Positions 15,512 through 24,980 of a DNA stretch of 64,000 bases are shown here, piece by piece. The translations under genes and the position numbers were made by a program. Source of the stretch: an uncultured Spirochaetales bacterium (lineage in GTDB: Bacteria > UBP6 > UBA1177); contig CACYHH010000001.1 in NCBI GenBank assembly GCA_902774115.1, positions 310,001 to 374,000 of the forward strand, written 5' to 3'. Under the pieces are notes generated by a model that did no database searches, was not told the origin of the DNA, and was given only the letters and a program-made list of their open reading frames with translations. The first letter of the stretch is position 1; each line of letters starts with the position of its first letter.

Positions 15512-18500
15512 TTACTCCTGTCCAAGTAATTCGAAAATCTTATCATCAACTTTTTCTTTTGTTCCCATAAGTTGGAAAAAGTTGTATCTTGCAAACCAAT
15601 AACGATTTTCACCGGTATTTCTTAAAATATTGAGTTCTTTCAATTCATTAAGAAGAACAGTCAGTTCTTGAGTTTTCATGTTTGTTATTTTATCGAAACC
15701 CCAGTCTTTGCAGAAATCTTTGACATCTTCCGGCGAATAACCTGAAATATTTTTCTTATTATGATGCAGCCAGGCTATTGCCAATGCAATGATGTAGTAA
15801 TATTTATTATCTTTATCTGTCAAGCCTAAAGTTATTTCATACTTTTCACGGATTTGGTCTATAAAATCAGGATCCGAGAGGACTTTTTTGATATGGTTTT
15901 CACTGATTTCATAGGCTGGCGTATCAGCTTCGCTATAACCGGCATAATCGTCTTTGTGCATTGCCTCCAGTAACTTTGCGCAATACATTTGAATCAGTCC
16001 AGGGAAGTAATTCGTGGTAGCAAGAATGAGATAAATCAAATACTCTTTGTCTTTAGGAAATCTTAATCCCAAATAGTGCAGTGGAATAGCCAAAAGCTCT
16101 CTTGCCTCACTTGGATTGAAGGGTGTAACTGTCATTGATTCCAAGTGCGGAAGGACAGCGTTGTCACCAATCGCTCTTTCTTTATCAAATTTAACAATAT
16201 TCCTAAGACCGGCTATGACAAATTTAAACTGTCCGGGGTCAGCGTTCTGCTGGATGTCTTTAAGAGCATTGAAAGGAGCATATTTTATATCTTTACAGGA
16301 GCTTATAAATGTGTCAGCTTCATCCAGCAACAACAACAGATAGGAAATTTTAGTAGGATGATCTGATTTTAATCTTTTCTTGACGGCTCTGGCCAAATCG
16401 TTCCAATTGTCAGAAATTTCAATATCTTTTTTGAGAATTTTCTCATCGCAAAGTGTTTCGAATATTTTTTTAGCTGTTTCTTTACAATCGCAATCTTTTA
16501 TATCAATAAAAACAGCTATTTCGTTTTCATTTCCATTTTTATTGATGTCATCTTTAGCTTTTTTCAATAAAGCTGATTTTCCTAATTGGCGACCACCGTA
16601 AACAATATTGACACCTGTGGGGGATTTTATTTTTTCGAGTTGAGTCTTTCTTCCTTTGAACATTTCAGGAGGCATAGGATCGGCGGATTTATAGACGTAA
16701 GGCTGATAATATGTGAAAGGCATTATCAGAGCCATAAGCATAGGGTTCATATTTGAGTTGTCATATTTTTTGAGCATATATGTCATTACTGTTCTGTCTA
16801 TTACCGCAAATAATTTGTCTCCAAGCAGGATTTTTGATTTTTTTGCAAGCAACCTTCTGTCGGGGAGATTGATGGCAGAGTCAAGCAGTATGATGGAGTG
16901 TCTTTTGTCTATACCCAATTGTTTTATCGTATTTACTAATTGTTCCCCGTTTTTGTTTTCACATATACAGACAACCCTTACTCCGTTGCGCATTCCGGAA
17001 CCAAGAGCCGCTATCGGATGAATAATATTGGAGTAGCTTTTGGTTTTCATTATGATATAATTTTCATATTCGGAAGAGCCTATTTTTATCGGTTGCTGAG
17101 TTTCTATCGTTATTTTTCCAAAACCTAGATGAGTAAACAGGTTGTTTAGTTTGTTTTCTCCTATATTGCCGCGTTCTGAAAACCAATTTCTTGCCATTGC
17201 TTTAGCTTCATCGCTTTTAATGGATGATGAAATAATACTGAAAAAATTGCCTTGTTTAGATGCAGGATTGTAATATTCGTTGTAATTTTCTATAAAGTCA
17301 TTCAAATAATTTTTCTCTGAAACATCATAGGAAAGCTCAGTCTCATAAGGCGGCATAAGCAGTTCTTCCGCAACAGTGTATATTTGTTTGTCTATCATTT
17401 CTTTTATTTTGGCAAGAATCTTTTTTTTGCTTTCCATTGAAAGATTGTCATTTTTTGTTGATTCGAATTCTTCAAGTTGTTTGCAACGTTCTTCTCCTAT
17501 GCTTTTAGCTTTTTCTTTTATATCTTTCAGATAAGAAGCCAATACCATACGGAAGAATCCGTAATTTTCTGTTTCGGAAGTATATTTGAACCATTCATTG
17601 ATGTTTGTAAGTATTTCGTCTTTTTTATCCCCCTCTGAAATGTCGATTTGGCCGTATGCGTAAGCCAGTTCAAGTTCACCTACAAAATCTTCTTTTTTGT
17701 CTTTGACATTTTCTTCAGCAAAATCTTTTCCGTCTTTTATTATTGAATCTGTATATTCAAGTTCCTGTTCTTTGTTTTTGAGATATTCGTTTATAAGTCT
17801 GAATGAACCGTAGTCATCTCCGGATTCTTCCAAGATATTATTCAACCTTTTTTCAAAAGATGATGAATCAACATTATTGGCATGCTGGAGAATTCTGTTT
17901 TCAGGGAGCAGATATGAAGGATCTGAGTGGAATCTCTTTAGAACTGGAAGGTAGTTGTTATCCAGCAGAATGTATGGGGTCTTTAAAAAATCAGCATAAA
18001 AATATTTTTTCTCATTTTCGATATAATTATTATTGTCGATGCACTTCTTTATCTCATAAACAGTATATTCCACAATCTTCAATCCGGCATATTTTTTCAT
18101 GTCGTTTTTATATCGGTCCAAGCAATCTTTTATGTCTTTTTGGGCAGTTTGTTGTAATGAAGAGATAAATGATTTTTTCGATCGATTATATTCATTTATT
18201 CCTGTATCTGATTCATTCGGCATTTTTTCTATTAAAAGAAACCAGTCGATTAGAAGAGTTACACATTTTTTAGTGTCTCCGATTATATTGTTGCGTAGAG
18301 ATCCTCTAAGGTCATCGTGTTGCTTCATAGACATTTTGTCTGCAGCCTTATCCCAAAACTGCTTTATGTACTCCCATATTTTTTCATCATCAATATAGGC
18401 TTGAGATATGGAACGTCCTTCTTTGATAAAATTCTTTTTTACAAATTCCGAAATATTGTGCTGAGTGTCTTTTTCGATGTTTCCGTCTTTGATAAGGTTC

Positions 18501-20827
18501 AAAAATTTAATAAATTTGCCATTCGGTTCGAAAATTAGTCTTTTTGTTTTTTTAAATCTTGTGTGATCTATTCTTTCTTTAAAATTGCTGGTTAAGTTGA
18601 TAAAATCAGCTGCGTCCTGTTTTAATTGTTTTATTTCTTTTTCAAGAGACGGATTGTTTTGAGAAACATAAAAATCAAGACCTTTATGATGACTTTCCTT
18701 GAATTTGAAAAGATTGGAAATAGTCTCTTTTAAATTCGAATTGCTGTCAACTGTTTCAAATCCTCGAATTGTGTCGTGCAGTGATTGTAAAGTGTAGTCG
18801 TAAGTGTTCCGACCTGAGAAAAAAGTTCTTATTGCGGCCGATACGATCAAAGGTTCGATAAACTCTCTTTCCTCAGTGATTTCATTAAGTTTTTGAATGT
18901 TGGTTGATATATAGTCGCATTTAGCCATAGGATCATCAACCGCGTAGGCAAGGGCATTATATATTTTTTCATAATAAGGTTCTGTCGCAACTTTTGCTTT
19001 TGCATAGGCGGTTGCACAGTAGATTTTGTCTGATTTGATAAGGTTGCAGATTGTTGTTAAAGCATCATCGCGGTTTTCTGTTTGTTCCGGCTCTGTTTCC
19101 TGAGTTGCAGTGTCGGCGTTGGAAATTTCTTTTTCTTTAGGTGAATCCTCAACGGTGCTTTCTTCTTCTTCAATATTTTCTTCCTTAATGCTGTCTTCCG
19201 GCTGAGGAATCTCTGAAACCGGACTTTCCGATTCAGTCTGTTCCGCTGGTTCGGCTTGTTTTTTCGGTTCGGTTTCATCTTGTTTTGCGGGAATTTCTTC
19301 TTCTGATTTTATTGGTTCGATTTGCACAGGTTCGACCTGTTTCGGCTCTTCTATTGCTGACGTTTGTTCTACTCCAGGCTTGTTGGGTTCTGGTTCCGAT
19401 ATTTCGTGTTGTTTAGTTGTTTCAACAGTTGGTGAAAAAAATGTTTCATTGGAATTTTCAAGAAGATAATATGGATTTTGTGCGAAATCCTTGTCTGAGA
19501 GTATTGATTTAAGATAATCTTGATCCTTTATTCTTTCCAGCAAATCTAAAAGGGAGTCGTTTTTTTCTTTTTGATCTATTAGGATTTCTTCTTCTATGGT
19601 TTCATCGGTGAAAAATTTGCTGTTACCTAAAGGCATATCTTGTAATGCAGCTCCAAATTCTTTTTTTAAATTCTTTATAGGGTTTGAATTGAATCCGTCT
19701 AAAGTATATTTTGTGAGACAGTACACTCGCTCTTTTGTTGTTGTAAGAATGAAAGTTGAAATAAGGCAGGCATTATCTTTTTTTGTTAAGTCGCTGAAAG
19801 CTATTTGAATGAGTTTTAAGGGGATGGGAAGCTTAAAAAAATCAAATGAAAATTGAAATATGTCACTAAATTTTTTAGCTTGTATATCAGTTAATGCTCC
19901 AAAATATGTTAAAAGTGAGAGAATCAACATATGTGATAAATTTTGAGTTTTTTTGTTTCTCAATTCTTTTACAAATTTTGAACCGGGCTTGTCTTTTTTT
20001 CGTATTTTGTTTTCGGAAGTCAATATTATCGGCTGTTGATTGTTTTCTGATTTAGCCTCATTGATTGTCGGTTGATTTGAGGTTAAAGCGCTGTCGATTT
20101 CTTCGGCAGTCGTATTATCTGCCGGAGTTTCATCAATAGCGTTTGGTTCTTCAGTCTGTGCCTGTTCTGGCTCGGCATCAGGTTCTTGTGCTGGTTTGGA
20201 CTGTTCGTTTTCTGTGGAAATTTTTAATTCAGAGGAGTTCGTATCGGCCAAAAAATATTTGTTGCGAAGTAATCCTCTCTCTACTTCTTTGGCTACTTCT
20301 TTGGGATAAATTTCATCGATAACATCGAAAGCTTCATCATTATCAGGGTTGTTCAATGCTTCAATAAAATATTTTGCCCTTCGATAAGGATTGGAAGTCA
20401 GTAATTCCTCACAGTTTTGGTTGTTTATTTCTTGTATAAGTTTTTTTGCTTCCTCTTGATATGGTTCGAGAGCTTTGGTATATTTCTCTATGTATGATTT
20501 TACCTGAATAAACTGCTTCAAAATTTTTTTAGCTTCATCTATTTTATTCAGTGTGTTATCGTGCTTTTTTATTATTTGTCTTAATTCTTCAATGGAAAGA
20601 TCTTCATTGACATCGGGGTTGATTTCCCGTGCCTTATTGAAGATGTTTTTATAGCACTTCTCGATTTCATTGAATTCCTTGTTAAATGCTTCGTGCTGTT
20701 CTTTTGTAGGAATGCGGCCTTGTGAAATTAAGTCTAACAAGGTTTTTGTGCTTGTTTTAAAGAGTTCTGCGCGCTCAAAAAATTTTTCGACAACTGTCTC
20801 GATGTTGAAATTTTCTGATTTTTCCAT
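15512..20827 (-). CDS. Giant multidomain P-loop ATPase, possible defence sensor
   Basis: 1771 residues from the ATG at 20827 (GAGG six bases upstream). N-terminal ~190 residues are helical. Two long acidic Pro/Glu/Gln linkers (about 200-270 and 480-600) separate a globular region, then ~600 helical residues. At about 1210-1390 an alpha/beta domain (NWFSERGNIGENKLNNLFTH... HPIAALGSGMRNGVRVVCIC) precedes the ATPase. The P-loop GGRQLGKSALL is at about 1408-1418, Walker B LLLLLDEAD at about 1493-1501 and a sensor-like VIAGLRN near 1535; the C-terminal ~200 residues look like a winged-helix region. This is a STAND/AAA-like architecture as used in antiviral sensors. It is cotranscribed with the HEPN-motif protein. 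AT-rich composition suggests transfer. Function is unproven. Confidence 0.8.
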   Translation of the reverse strand: MEKSENFNIETVVEKFFERAELFKTSTKTLLDLISQGRIPTKEQHEAFNKEFNEIEKCYKNIFNKAREINPDVNEDLSIEELRQIIKKHDNTLNKIDEAKKILKQFIQVKSYIEKYTKALEPYQEEAKKLIQEINNQNCEELLTSNPYRRAKYFIEALNNPDNDEAFDVIDEIYPKEVAKEVERGLLRNKYFLADTNSSELKISTENEQSKPAQEPDAEPEQAQTEEPNAIDETPADNTTAEEIDSALTSNQPTINEAKSENNQQPIILTSENKIRKKDKPGSKFVKELRNKKTQNLSHMLILSLLTYFGALTDIQAKKFSDIFQFSFDFFKLPIPLKLIQIAFSDLTKKDNACLISTFILTTTKERVYCLTKYTLDGFNSNPIKNLKKEFGAALQDMPLGNSKFFTDETIEEEILIDQKEKNDSLLDLLERIKDQDYLKSILSDKDFAQNPYYLLENSNETFFSPTVETTKQHEISEPEPNKPGVEQTSAIEEPKQVEPVQIEPIKSEEEIPAKQDETEPKKQAEPAEQTESESPVSEIPQPEDSIKEENIEEEESTVEDSPKEKEISNADTATQETEPEQTENRDDALTTICNLIKSDKIYCATAYAKAKVATEPYYEKIYNALAYAVDDPMAKCDYISTNIQKLNEITEEREFIEPLIVSAAIRTFFSGRNTYDYTLQSLHDTIRGFETVDSNSNLKETISNLFKFKESHHKGLDFYVSQNNPSLEKEIKQLKQDAADFINLTSNFKERIDHTRFKKTKRLIFEPNGKFIKFLNLIKDGNIEKDTQHNISEFVKKNFIKEGRSISQAYIDDEKIWEYIKQFWDKAADKMSMKQHDDLRGSLRNNIIGDTKKCVTLLIDWFLLIEKMPNESDTGINEYNRSKKSFISSLQQTAQKDIKDCLDRYKNDMKKYAGLKIVEYTVYEIKKCIDNNNYIENEKKYFYADFLKTPYILLDNNYLPVLKRFHSDPSYLLPENRILQHANNVDSSSFEKRLNNILEESGDDYGSFRLINEYLKNKEQELEYTDSIIKDGKDFAEENVKDKKEDFVGELELAYAYGQIDISEGDKKDEILTNINEWFKYTSETENYGFFRMVLASYLKDIKEKAKSIGEERCKQLEEFESTKNDNLSMESKKKILAKIKEMIDKQIYTVAEELLMPPYETELSYDVSEKNYLNDFIENYNEYYNPASKQGNFFSIISSSIKSDEAKAMARNWFSERGNIGENKLNNLFTHLGFGKITIETQQPIKIGSSEYENYIIMKTKSYSNIIHPIAALGSGMRNGVRVVCICENKNGEQLVNTIKQLGIDKRHSIILLDSAINLPDRRLLAKKSKILLGDKLFAVIDRTVMTYMLKKYDNSNMNPMLMALIMPFTYYQPYVYKSADPMPPEMFKGRKTQLEKIKSPTGVNIVYGGRQLGKSALLKKAKDDINKNGNENEIAVFIDIKDCDCKETAKKIFETLCDEKILKKDIEISDNWNDLARAVKKRLKSDHPTKISYLLLLLDEADTFISSCKDIKYAPFNALKDIQQNADPGQFKFVIAGLRNIVKFDKERAIGDNAVLPHLESMTVTPFNPSEARELLAIPLHYLGLRFPKDKEYLIYLILATTNYFPGLIQMYCAKLLEAMHKDDYAGYSEADTPAYEISENHIKKVLSDPDFIDQIREKYEITLGLTDKDNKYYYIIALAIAWLHHNKKNISGYSPEDVKDFCKDWGFDKITNMKTQELTVLLNELKELNILRNTGENRYWFARYNFFQLMGTKEKVDDKIFELLGQE

Positions 20828-20887
20828 TGATGACCTCAAATGTTCAGGTTTTTAAGCATCTCGAAATAAAATGAAATATGACACAAA

Positions 20888-20917
20888 ATAGTAATTGAAA
20901 AGTATGGTTCCAGTCAA
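20888..20917 (-). promoter_or_regulatory. Possible promoter of the two-gene ATPase operon
   Basis: Minus strand TTGACT (20912-20917) and TACTAT (20888-20893) with an 18-base spacer, about 60 bases before the start codon. Confidence 0.35.
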
Positions 20918-20935
20918 GTTTTTACAGAGCTTTAT

Positions 20936-20963
20936 TTGACTTAAAAAGCGGCGCAAATAAACT
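20936..20963 (+). promoter_or_regulatory. Promoter-like site for the M29 aminopeptidase
   Basis: TTGACT (20936-20941), 16-base spacer, TAAACT (20958-20963), 38 bases upstream of the start at 21002. Confidence 0.5.
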
Positions 20964-21001
20964 TTTCCGTTTTTTGTTTTTATTTAACTTTGGAGGAAAA
21001 A

Positions 21002-22123
21002 ATGAAAGATCCGAGAATTACGAAAATCGCAAAAAATCTTGTAAACTACAGCACAAGAGTTCAGCCGGGCGACAATGTCCTGATTGAATATCGTGACAAC
21101 TGGCCGCTTCCGCTTGTTACGGCTCTTATCGAAGAAGTCAAAGCAGCCGGCGGAAGACCTTTCGTCAACTTCACAGACATGCAGATCCAGAGAAAACTTC
21201 TCCAGGCCGCTGATGACGAATGGTTCGACACGATGTGCGAAATCGACCTTCTCAGAATGAAGAAGATGCAGGCTTACATTTCGATCAACGGCAGAAACAA
21301 CAGTTTCGAACTTTCGGATGTCGCGCCTGAGCAGATGAAGAAAAACACCCAGAAATACCTCATCCCTGTTCATCTTGACCAACGCGTAGCCCACACCAAA
21401 TGGTGTATTCTCGCTTTCCCGAACCCGTCTTACGCTCAGGCTTCTTCAATGAGCACGGAAGCTTTTGAAGATTTCTACTGCGATGTATGCTCGGTCGACT
21501 ATGCAAAAATGGACAAAGCTATGGATCCGCTCAAGGAACTTATGGACAAAACCGATAAAGTCCGTCTTTTGGGTCCCGGCAGAACAGATCTTACTTTCTC
21601 GATCAAAGGGCTTCCGGGAATCAAATGCTCCGGTCAGTGCAACATTCCTGACGGCGAAGTTTTCACCGCTCCGGTAAAAGATTCCGTTAACGGTGTTATC
21701 GAATACAATACTCCGACCGCTTATCACGGCACAAAATTCGATAAAGTCATCCTTACTTTCAAAGACGGCAAAATCGTCAAAATCGAAGGTTCTGACGTCG
21801 AGAAACTTGAAGAGATCTTCAACACTGACGAAGGTGCAAGATATGTCGGCGAATTCGCGATCGGCGTAAACCCGTATGTCACGAAACCGATGGTTGATAT
21901 CCTTTTCGACGAGAAAATCTGCGGCTCGATCCACTTCACGCCCGGTGATTCTTATGAAGAATGCCCGAACGGCAACAAATCAGGCGTTCACTGGGATCTC
22001 GTCATGATCCAGACTCCGGAATACGGCGGCGGAGAGATTTATTTCGACGACGTTCTCATCAGAAAGGACGGCCGCTTCGTTCTGCCGGAGCTTGAGGCAT
22101 TGAATCCGGAAAATCTTAAATAA
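21002..22123 (+). CDS. M29-family aminopeptidase
   Basis: 373 residues. Start at 21002 after GGAGG at seven bases. The protein matches thermophilic-type (AmpS/PepS) metalloaminopeptidases, cytoplasmic enzymes that remove N-terminal residues from peptides using two divalent metals. Putative ligands and catalytic residues are visible: the Glu in NIPDGEVFTAP, the Glu in YVGEFAIGVNP, the His in GSIHFTPGDSYEE and the His/Asp pair in GVHWDLVM. Full family length. It is a single-gene unit, divergent from the ATPase operon, and ends 13 bases before a strong palindrome at 22137-22193. Confidence 0.9.
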   Translation: MKDPRITKIAKNLVNYSTRVQPGDNVLIEYRDNWPLPLVTALIEEVKAAGGRPFVNFTDMQIQRKLLQAADDEWFDTMCEIDLLRMKKMQAYISINGRNNSFELSDVAPEQMKKNTQKYLIPVHLDQRVAHTKWCILAFPNPSYAQASSMSTEAFEDFYCDVCSVDYAKMDKAMDPLKELMDKTDKVRLLGPGRTDLTFSIKGLPGIKCSGQCNIPDGEVFTAPVKDSVNGVIEYNTPTAYHGTKFDKVILTFKDGKIVKIEGSDVEKLEEIFNTDEGARYVGEFAIGVNPYVTKPMVDILFDEKICGSIHFTPGDSYEECPNGNKSGVHWDLVMIQTPEYGGGEIYFDDVLIRKDGRFVLPELEALNPENLK

Positions 22124-22136
22124 TCGTTATTATTAA

Positions 22137-22193
22137 GCGCGCCATCGCCGTCACGGCGTCACGACGTAACGTCGTCACGATGACATGGCGCGC
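22137..22193. repeat. Palindromic repeat family C, copy 1 (possible terminator)
   Basis: Outer arms GCGCGCCAT (22137-22145) and ATGGCGCGC (22185-22193) enclose CGTCACGGCGTCACG and an inner palindrome ACGACGT-A-ACGTCGT. Shares GACGTTACG and GCCGTGACG words with 31190-31245. It follows the aminopeptidase gene and could end its transcript, although no T tract follows on the plus strand. Confidence 0.6.
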
Positions 22194-22201
22194 GAAAAAA
22201 A

Positions 22202-22230
22202 TTGATAAAAATTAATCTTTTGTTTATAAC
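22202..22230 (+). promoter_or_regulatory. Promoter-like site for the ankyrin lipoprotein
   Basis: TTGATA (22202-22207), 17-base spacer, TATAAC (22225-22230), 42 bases before the start at 22272. Confidence 0.5.
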
Positions 22231-22271
22231 GCTTCGGTTTTTTGTTTTTACTTAATTTTTTGGAGTCAAAA

Positions 22272-23882
22272 ATGAAGAAATTTTTCGTGATTTTGATTTG
22301 TCTGCTTTCCATTGTCGCATGCGGAGACGGCAAGGATCCGATGATGAAGAAAATGGAAGAAGCTGCGGAAAGAAACAAAGCCTACAAAGAGGCTGAAGAG
22401 GCAAAAAAGAAAGAAAAACCGAAATTTGTAGATGATGAAATCAAAGAAGAGCTTCCGGCTGTTGTCGATGCTGCGGCAAAAGGCAATCTTGCTGCTGTAA
22501 AGGCTGAAATCAGCAAGGGAACTCTTGTCGATACGAAGGACGGACGCGGCAGAACCCCGCTTTACATGGCTGCTTCTGAAGGCAAAAAAGATGTCGTTGA
22601 CTACCTCATTGAAGAAGGAGCTAACGTCAACACGAAGCGCGATGACGGCGATACTCCGCTCATGGCTGCAGCAAGAAGAGGCGACAAAGCGGTTGTTGAA
22701 GCACTTATCAATGCGAAAGCCGATATCGCTCAGACTGACAATTTCGGCAGAACTCCGCTTATGATGGCGGCTTCCAGCGGTTCGAAAGAACTCGTCGACT
22801 ATATGCTTGCAAACGGTGCAGACCTCAACGCGACCGATAAATACGAGCTTTCGGCTCTTATTTTCGCGATGAAGGCTCACAAAATGGACCTTGCGAAATA
22901 TTTGCTCAGCAAAGGTGCTAAGGTTTGGAAAGCGAAACCTCTCGTAATCAAGGAGAAACCCCTTGTTCTCAAGATCGAAGGAAAAGTTCAGCCGGGAATG
23001 GAAGAAGTCATTGAAAACCTTGACAAAAAGGATGTTCATCTTCGTCAGAAAACCGAGCTTTTCTACGCTGTTGAAACCGGCGACCTTGATCTTGTAAAAC
23101 TTCTTGTCCAGAAAGGTTCGCCCGTTCTTGTTGACGATGTAGAGCAGAGCCGCGAAACGATAATTTATGAATTCGGCCAGGGCAAGGAAGAAGAACGCGA
23201 TATGCTTTTCCAGAGAAAAATCACAAGAACTTCCTACGACCGCGACCAGAAAAACCTTCTTCACTATGCTGCTGAAGGCGGTTATGTCGAGATCATGAAG
23301 TTCCTCATTTCCAAAGGCGCAAGACTTGAAGAAACCGACGGTGAAAACGTCCGCGGTCCGCTTTTCTACGTCGTAGCTCAGGAAGTTGACCCGAAAGATC
23401 CGGGAAAAGAGGCGAGACTTGTCGCAACTGCCGACTACATCATCGAAGAAGGCAAAAAGACCTGGACGAAGAGAGTCAGACTTACCAAAAAAGAACTCGA
23501 CAAGATGAGAGAGAAGGAAAAATCGAAAAACTGGTGGGAAAAGAACCCGTTCGACACCGAATGGAAAGATGTCACCGCTCCGAAAGTAGACATTGAGGAA
23601 TACGACTACGAAGGCTGGCATGTTCTTGCACTCGCTGCGAAATACGGTCACACCGACCTTGTCAAACTTCTCATCAACAAAGGCGCGAACATCAACCACA
23701 AAGAAAGAAAAATGGGAAATACGGCGCTCATTTATTCTAGAGTCGGCAAGTTTGCTGAAATGGAAAAATTCCTTCTTGAGCACTGCGCGAAAGAGGGTAT
23801 CAACTTCGATCACGAAGAGCTTGCAAAACAGGGCTGGAAATGTGTTGACGGCAAGGAAGTTTTCGAAAAACCTGCCGAATAA
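22272..23882 (+). CDS. Ankyrin-repeat lipoprotein
   Basis: 536 residues. ATG at 22272 follows GGAG. The signal peptide ends SIVACGDG (lipobox), then a charged helical stretch of ~40 residues. From about residue 55 it carries ankyrin repeats: GRGRTPLYMAASEGKKDVVDYLI, DGDTPLMAAARRGDKAVVEALI, FGRTPLMMAASSGSKELVDYML, and later KNLLHYAAEGGYVEIMKFLI and EGWHVLALAAKYGHTDLVKLLI. The later repeats are separated by insertions of 50-100 residues, including a Trp/Lys-rich segment. Ankyrins mediate protein binding; a lipid-anchored periplasmic scaffold is likely. Partner unknown. Confidence 0.9.
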   Translation: MKKFFVILICLLSIVACGDGKDPMMKKMEEAAERNKAYKEAEEAKKKEKPKFVDDEIKEELPAVVDAAAKGNLAAVKAEISKGTLVDTKDGRGRTPLYMAASEGKKDVVDYLIEEGANVNTKRDDGDTPLMAAARRGDKAVVEALINAKADIAQTDNFGRTPLMMAASSGSKELVDYMLANGADLNATDKYELSALIFAMKAHKMDLAKYLLSKGAKVWKAKPLVIKEKPLVLKIEGKVQPGMEEVIENLDKKDVHLRQKTELFYAVETGDLDLVKLLVQKGSPVLVDDVEQSRETIIYEFGQGKEEERDMLFQRKITRTSYDRDQKNLLHYAAEGGYVEIMKFLISKGARLEETDGENVRGPLFYVVAQEVDPKDPGKEARLVATADYIIEEGKKTWTKRVRLTKKELDKMREKEKSKNWWEKNPFDTEWKDVTAPKVDIEEYDYEGWHVLALAAKYGHTDLVKLLINKGANINHKERKMGNTALIYSRVGKFAEMEKFLLEHCAKEGINFDHEELAKQGWKCVDGKEVFEKPAE

Positions 23883-23924
23883 TTCTTAAAATTCTTAGTT
23901 TTTTTCAATAAATTGAGGTGCTCA

Positions 23925-24980
23925 ATGAAAAAAATCTTTTTGATTCTGTTTGCTCTTTTTCTGATAGTTTCATGCGGCGGAGACGATCCGAAAGCTGAAG
24001 CAGCCCAGGGTTCTCTTGGCGGAAGCTGCTATCCGAACAAAACCTGCGACGACGGTCTTGTCTGCATGGAAAGCCGCAATATCTGCGTTAAAGATTCAGA
24101 CGGCGATACTGACACGACAGATCCGACAAATCACTATCCGGATGCAGATTCCGGCGATTCTTCGGATAACGATCCGTCGGAAACCGGCGACGAAAACAAC
24201 GATTCTTCGGATTCTGTTTCTGACGATGATCCAACCGGGAATGATTCGGAATGCGGCAACGGAACAAAAGAAACCGGCGAACTTTGCGAAAAAGGCGACT
24301 ATGTACAGTGTTCGGAAGTAAGCAGCCAGTATGACTCTTCAAATTTTGCAACCTGCAACGATTACTGCAACGGCTGGAACACTGATAAATGCACAGAATC
24401 TCAACAGGGAGTACAACCGCTTGCAAGTTTTCCGGCTGTAGATTTTGAACTTGACTATCTTTATAACGGTATTGATGCATATGAAGCGGCGGACAATCAG
24501 CTTCACGAACTCTGGAATGCGGCACTTTTCAATGCGTCGATAACGATGAACGGCGGAACATATTTTATCCCGAACCCACAGGCGAATACTCACTGGATCG
24601 CGGCTTATTATGATTCTTCGGTGCTCTCTTTTTATCAGAATTCGTATGAATGCGACGATTCAATGAACTGCCAGTATGCGACTCCAGCAGTTCTGTTCGG
24701 AGCCGCTTTATCAGCTTTGAAGGCAGGGAACGAGCTTTCGATAGGCATTTCCGATGAAAATCAGGTCAATATGCTTATCGAAGACTTCATGAACGATAAA
24801 GACTGCGTCATGCTTGTCGGATACGGCACTTTGACAGTCGGTTCTGTCAATATCTCTGCCGGGGAAGCCGGAAATTTCAAATTCACGACTTCAGAAATCG
24901 GCTTGTATCTGCCAGGTGTAACACCTGAAGGCAATATGACGAACGAGCTTGAAAATGCGGGGTTCACGATATGCAAATAA
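23925..24980 (+). CDS. Lipoprotein with Cys module and acidic linker
   Basis: 351 residues from the ATG at 23925 (GAGG upstream). Lipobox LIVSCGG. The mature N-terminus has GGSCYPNKTCDDGLVC....NICVKD, almost the same Cys module as the lipoprotein at the left edge. An Asp/Ser-rich linker and a second Cys-rich block follow (CGNGTKETGELCEKGDYVQC... CNDYCNGW), like the C-x-NG-x-EE-x-CD spacing of myxobacterial disulfide repeats. The C-terminal ~190 residues are a beta-rich domain of unknown family with similarity in style to the lipoprotein at 6391-7299 (GTLTVGSVNISAGEAGNFKFT). It overlaps the next gene by ten bases. Confidence 0.85.
   Translation: MKKIFLILFALFLIVSCGGDDPKAEAAQGSLGGSCYPNKTCDDGLVCMESRNICVKDSDGDTDTTDPTNHYPDADSGDSSDNDPSETGDENNDSSDSVSDDDPTGNDSECGNGTKETGELCEKGDYVQCSEVSSQYDSSNFATCNDYCNGWNTDKCTESQQGVQPLASFPAVDFELDYLYNGIDAYEAADNQLHELWNAALFNASITMNGGTYFIPNPQANTHWIAAYYDSSVLSFYQNSYECDDSMNCQYATPAVLFGAALSALKAGNELSIGISDENQVNMLIEDFMNDKDCVMLVGYGTLTVGSVNISAGEAGNFKFTTSEIGLYLPGVTPEGNMTNELENAGFTICK

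Noticed and set aside
22266-23813. Long open frame on the minus strand opposite the ankyrin lipoprotein
   Set aside because: It mirrors the codon bias of the real gene, has no ribosome site and its protein resembles nothing; the ankyrin repeats are on the plus strand.
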